Assembly (NCBI GenBank): GCA_022729775.1
Contig: DZBA01000115.1
Coordinates: forward strand, 1-9,305
Origin: Anaerolinea thermophila
GTDB lineage: Bacteria; Chloroflexota; Anaerolineae; Anaerolineales; Villigracilaceae
DNA: 9,305 bases
Direction: 5' to 3'
How positions within the stretch are numbered: the first letter of the stretch is position 1; every line of letters begins with the position of its first letter. The notes below the pieces were generated by a model. The model saw nothing but the letters and a program-made list of their open reading frames with translations. It did no database searches and was not told the DNA's origin. The translations under genes and the position numbers were made by a program. Shown here in pieces: positions 6,646 through 9,305 of the stretch.

Positions 6646-7281
6646 ATGAAATTCACCACCATTTTTTTTGACCTGGACGACACGTTGTATCCTCCGCATG
6701 TGGGGTTGTGGAGCGCCATCAAGGAGCGCATGAACGATTACATGCGCGAGCGGCTGCGCATTCCCGAAGCGGATATTCCACGCCTGCGCGAAAAGTATTA
6801 CATGCAATACGGCACGACCACGCGCGGCTTGCAAGCGCATCACGATATTGACACGCAAGACTTCCTCGCATACGTGCATGACCTTCCGCTCAAAGACTAT
6901 CTCAGCCCAAATCCACTGTTGCGCTCGACCATTGCCTTGCTCCCTACACGCAACGTCATTTTCACCAACGCGGATATTCCCCACGCGCAACGGGTGCTGG
7001 CGGCTCTCGAATTGAGCGACCTTTTTCAAAACATCGTGGATGTAAACGCCGTCGCGCCTTATTGCAAGCCGATGCCGGAATCTTTTGAAATTGCAATGCG
7101 CCTCGCCGGTGAGACAAACCCCGCGCGCTGCGTAATGATTGACGATTTGAATCGCACTACGCGCGCCGCCCGCGAAGCGGGGATGTTCAGCATCCTTTAT
7201 AACAATACATGCGCGGCAGATGACGCAAATGCCTGTTTCACAAATTGGTCACAGTTAATCAACATTTTGGAGGCGCAATAA
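6646..7281 (+). CDS. HAD-superfamily hydrolase, pyrimidine 5'-nucleotidase-like
   Basis: This is a cytosolic phosphatase of 211 residues in HAD subfamily IA. Motif I is FFDLDDTLYPP (nucleophile Asp9, general acid Asp11). Motif II is VIFTNAD (Thr107, Asn108). Motif III is Lys141 in CKPMPE. Motif IV is VMIDDL (Asp166, Asp167). The cap domain lies between motifs I and II (about 16-90). The DDTLYPP start and the FTNAD motif are typical of the pyrimidine 5'-nucleotidase (SDT1-like) branch, which dephosphorylates UMP/CMP and related nucleotides; the exact substrate is inferred. The frame is open back to an ATG at 6457, but that extension runs over the lipoprotein gene and looks non-native. The HAD motif begins right after ATG 6646, so 6646 is chosen. 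It follows the lipoprotein by 20 nt and appears to have its own promoter, with a leaderless start. Confidence 0.93.
   Translation: MKFTTIFFDLDDTLYPPHVGLWSAIKERMNDYMRERLRIPEADIPRLREKYYMQYGTTTRGLQAHHDIDTQDFLAYVHDLPLKDYLSPNPLLRSTIALLPTRNVIFTNADIPHAQRVLAALELSDLFQNIVDVNAVAPYCKPMPESFEIAMRLAGETNPARCVMIDDLNRTTRAAREAGMFSILYNNTCAADDANACFTNWSQLINILEAQ
7269..7273 (+). promoter_or_regulatory. Ribosome binding site fixing the start of the small membrane protein
   Basis: GGAGG sits 10 nt before ATG 7284, inside the last codons of the HAD gene. It decides for 7284 over the GTG at 7245 that opens the same frame within the HAD gene. Confidence 0.75.
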
Positions 7282-7283
7282 TC

Positions 7284-7523
7284 ATGGAAAACGGCGGATG
7301 GGTTGCCATTTTGATATTGGTTGTATTGGTCGGCGGCGTGAACCTTGCCATGTACGGATTGGTACGCGGGGCGTTTCGCGGTGAAAATAAAGGCGTAATA
7401 GACGCGCTGGGAAAGTCATTAAATGTCATGAAAGAAAAAGATAAAGACATCGAGGAATTGCGCCGCAGGCTGGAAGAGATCGAAAAAGGTAAGAAAAACA
7501 AAAACGGAGAATCTAAAAACTGA
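7284..7523 (+). CDS. Small single-pass membrane protein with charged coiled-coil tail
   Basis: I do not recognise this 79-residue protein. Residues about 5-27 form one hydrophobic helix (WVAILILVVLVGGVNLAMYG), followed by Arg-rich RGAFRG. The positive-inside rule therefore puts the N-terminus outside and the tail in the cytosol. Residues 48-70 (MKEKDKDIEELRRRLEEIEK) look like a short charged coiled coil, and the end is Lys/Asn-rich. It may be a membrane-anchored assembly or scaffold peptide. It begins 2 nt after the HAD stop, overlapping that gene's end with its GGAGG site, so the two genes are probably one transcript. No transcription terminator is obvious in the 104 nt after it. Confidence 0.8.
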   Translation: MENGGWVAILILVVLVGGVNLAMYGLVRGAFRGENKGVIDALGKSLNVMKEKDKDIEELRRRLEEIEKGKKNKNGESKN

Positions 7524-7627
7524 TTCTTACAAAAATCGTATACAGTATTCAGCAAACATTAATCACAAAATGATAAGTTAACCCAAGCGCAGTCGAAAAG
7601 GCTGTTTCTTGTAAAATTGGAGATGAT
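7524..7627 (+). other. 104-nt intergenic region upstream of the S41 protease
   Basis: This is the longest gap in the window and is distinctly AT-rich. It should hold the protease promoter. TAAAAT at 7612-7617 could be a -10 box, but it overlaps the ribosome-binding region and lacks a clear -35. Two similar 11-mers, TTCTTACAAAA (7524-7534) and TTCTTGTAAAA (7606-7616), flank the gap. GGAG at 7619-7622 is the likely Shine-Dalgarno for ATG 7628. Confidence 0.5.
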
Positions 7628-9271
7628 ATGAATAAAACATTAAAGTATATATTTCTTATATTGGCTGTGCTTGTGCTTTCGCTGGGTTCATTCGCAGGCG
7701 GATTTGTTGCCGGACACCTCATGCCGTTCAACATCCCCGGACTGCCGAATCCATCCGCGCAATCAGATTCAGCCGCATCCGCAGAACAACAATCCGCGAC
7801 GCCGGGCGATTATAAAGAATTATTCGCGCCATTTTGGGAGGCGTGGAATCTTGTCCACGAAAATTATGTAGACCAGCCGGTGGATGATATCGCGCTGATG
7901 CGCGGCGCAATCAACGGCATGATGCAGGCATTGGGCGATGAACATTCCTCGTATATGGATCCAGAATCGTTCAAACAGGCGAATGAAGGTCTCGAAGGCG
8001 AATATGAAGGCATTGGCGCGTTTGTAGATACCACCACCGAATATTTGACCATCACCAGCCCCATGCCCGACTCCCCTGCTGAACGCGCGGGATTGAAACC
8101 CGGCGACCAAGTCGTCAAAATTGACGGGGAAGACATGACCGGCATAGACGCGGAACTCGCGCGCCGAAGAGTTTTGGGACCCGCCAACACCACCGTCCAC
8201 CTGACCATTTTGCGCGAAGGTGAAAAAGACCTGCTCGAATTCGACATCATGCGCGGAAAAATCACCGTCCAATCCGCATCGGGAAAAATGCTCGAAAACG
8301 ACATTGCCTACATTCAAGTCACCACCTTTGGATCGAAAACCACGCCCGAATTAATCGCCGCGCTGGAAGATGTGATGGCGAAAAACCCCAAAGGCATCGT
8401 CCTTGACCTGCGCAACAACGGCGGTGGATATTTGCAAACCGCAGTGGAAGTCACCTCACAATTCGTGGGTGACGGCGTTGTACTGTATGAAGAATACGGC
8501 GATAAAACCCGCACCACCTATCATGTCGAGAAAGGCGGCTTGGCAACAGATACCAATATTCCAATGGTTGTGTTGATTAATGAAGGTTCGGCTTCGGCAT
8601 CTGAAATTGTCGCGGGCGCGCTGCAAGACCTCGGACGCGCAAAGCTCGTCGGCGCAGTGTCCTACGGAAAAGGCTCGGTGCAAAACTGGATTCCGCTGAC
8701 AGATGAAAATGGCGCGGTTCGCATTACCATCGCAAAATGGCTCACCCCGAATGAAAAGACCATTCACAAAATCGGATTGACACCCGACATCGCCGTTGAG
8801 TTTACAGAAGAAGACTTCACCGCAAAACGCGACCCGCAATTGGATGTCGCTGTGGAATTTATATCACACACTGTTAACGGAACCGCATTTACATACGAAC
8901 CTCCGCGCCCCGCTCCCACCTCATCACCAGAACAACAGACCCCAGCTACGCCAGTCCCTGCAACACCTGCCCCAACAGCAACACCTGAACTTTTGGCATG
9001 TCCATCAGCTATGACTGCACACTTAACGCCGGGACAGTCCGTTACTGTCACAACACGATTAAATTTAAGATCATCGCCAGGAATAAAAGATAATCTACTT
9101 CAAGTAATACCAGCAAACACCACTGTAGAAGTGATTGGAAACCCGGTTTGCGCTTCGCATGGTGGATATGCTTACATCTGGTGGCAAGTAAAATTACCTG
9201 ATGGAACGATTGGATGGGCAGCCGAAGGCTCTATTGCTGGGAAATTTTATTTCCTAGAGCCAGTAAAGTAA
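7628..9271 (+). CDS. ctpA: S41-family carboxy-terminal processing protease with PDZ and C-terminal SH3-like domain
   Basis: This is an exported serine protease of the CtpA/CtpB/Prc family, 547 residues long. Residues 7-29 form an N-terminal membrane anchor or signal. A Ser/Gln/Ala-rich spacer follows, then the helical N-terminal part (60-115), a PDZ domain (about 118-205) with SPAERAGLKPGD, and the catalytic core (about 210-395). NEGSASASE places the nucleophile at Ser323, Lys348 (YGKGS) is the general base, and Gln352 completes the set. The 25- and 4-residue spacings match CtpB and D1 protease. DLRNNGGGYL (260-269) is also characteristic. A Thr/Pro-rich linker (425-455) leads to a bacterial SH3-like domain (about 470-545) with RLNLRSSPG and IGWAAEG, perhaps binding cell wall; Cys458 and Cys508 might pair. 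That tail uses more A/T-ending codons than the core. The start follows GGAG by 5 nt. The ctp label is by family; the substrates are unknown. Confidence 0.93.
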   Translation: MNKTLKYIFLILAVLVLSLGSFAGGFVAGHLMPFNIPGLPNPSAQSDSAASAEQQSATPGDYKELFAPFWEAWNLVHENYVDQPVDDIALMRGAINGMMQALGDEHSSYMDPESFKQANEGLEGEYEGIGAFVDTTTEYLTITSPMPDSPAERAGLKPGDQVVKIDGEDMTGIDAELARRRVLGPANTTVHLTILREGEKDLLEFDIMRGKITVQSASGKMLENDIAYIQVTTFGSKTTPELIAALEDVMAKNPKGIVLDLRNNGGGYLQTAVEVTSQFVGDGVVLYEEYGDKTRTTYHVEKGGLATDTNIPMVVLINEGSASASEIVAGALQDLGRAKLVGAVSYGKGSVQNWIPLTDENGAVRITIAKWLTPNEKTIHKIGLTPDIAVEFTEEDFTAKRDPQLDVAVEFISHTVNGTAFTYEPPRPAPTSSPEQQTPATPVPATPAPTATPELLACPSAMTAHLTPGQSVTVTTRLNLRSSPGIKDNLLQVIPANTTVEVIGNPVCASHGGYAYIWWQVKLPDGTIGWAAEGSIAGKFYFLEPVK

Positions 9272-9288
9272 ACTGACAACCAATAAAC

Positions 9289-9294
9289 AAGGAG
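9289..9294 (+). promoter_or_regulatory. Ribosome binding site of the next gene
   Basis: AAGGAG stands 5 nt before an ATG at 9300, in the 28-nt gap after the protease stop. This is a strong site for a gene that continues past the window. Confidence 0.65.
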
Positions 9295-9299
9295 TAAAA

Positions 9300-9305
9300 A
9301 TGTTC
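9300..9305 (+). CDS. Start of a further gene (3' cut by window edge)
   Basis: Only the codons for Met-Phe are visible. The call rests on the AAGGAG site at the right distance and on the short gap after the S41 protease gene, which suggests co-transcription. Nothing can be said about the product. Confidence 0.5.

Noticed and set aside
6409..7029. 206-residue open frame on the minus strand
   Set aside because: It is the longest minus-strand frame but overlaps the lipoprotein and HAD genes, whose motifs are complete. Its translation shows no recognisable domain or ribosome site.
7245..7283. GTG start giving a 92-residue version of the small membrane protein
   Set aside because: It lies inside the HAD gene, and the GGAGG at 7269-7273 points to ATG 7284, where the hydrophobic helix begins properly.
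7589..7605. Possible terminator hairpin (CAGTC / GGCTG, GAAAA loop) before the protease
   Set aside because: It has only five pairs including a G-T, followed by a broken T-run, so it is too weak to call.
7820..8317. Two long minus-strand frames across the protease core
   Set aside because: They are shadows of the GC-rich protease codons and the plus-strand catalytic domain is intact.

Overview
The window reads as a chromosomal segment of a Chloroflexota bacterium, most likely of the Anaerolineae. This is inferred, not proven. The basis is moderate GC with GCG/CGC-rich codons, a Thr/Pro-rich linker in both exported proteins, a cytosolic kinase-PQQ propeller fusion, a zinc-ribbon/FHA protein, and an S41 protease with a C-terminal SH3-like domain. 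All ten recognisable genes and the start of an eleventh lie on the + strand. I found no tRNA, rRNA, CRISPR array, insertion sequence or believable minus-strand gene.

Layout. Positions 1-4837 hold a tightly packed signalling cassette: a Ser/Thr kinase (5' end cut by the window edge) fused to an eight-bladed PQQ-type propeller; a PP2C phosphatase; a J-domain/VWA fusion protein; a zinc-ribbon/FHA protein; and an unrecognised 80-residue protein. Gaps are 11, 1, 1 and 17 nt. An OmpR/PhoB-type response regulator follows (4843-5562) with no adjacent histidine kinase, then 1 nt later a lipoprotein alpha/beta hydrolase (5564-6625). A textbook Rho-independent terminator hairpin lies inside the signal-peptide codons of that lipoprotein. 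Next come a HAD phosphatase of the pyrimidine 5'-nucleotidase type (6646-7281), apparently read from a leaderless promoter, and a small membrane/coiled-coil protein (7284-7523). After a 104-nt gap there is an S41 carboxy-terminal processing protease (7628-9271) with PDZ and SH3-like domains. The first two codons of another gene close the window.

How the genes may work together. Kinase, PP2C, VWA and FHA modules form a write/erase/read set for threonine phosphorylation. Comparable sets are known in the PpkA/PppA/Fha pathway controlling type VI secretion and in the TerY-P triads of tellurite-type stress loci, but no secretion or Ter genes are visible here. The unusual points are the J domain on the VWA protein, which would connect the phospho-circuit to DnaK-type chaperones, and the soluble propeller on the kinase. 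The downstream genes look like ordinary housekeeping or cell-envelope functions, and the embedded terminator probably marks the functional end of the signalling operon.
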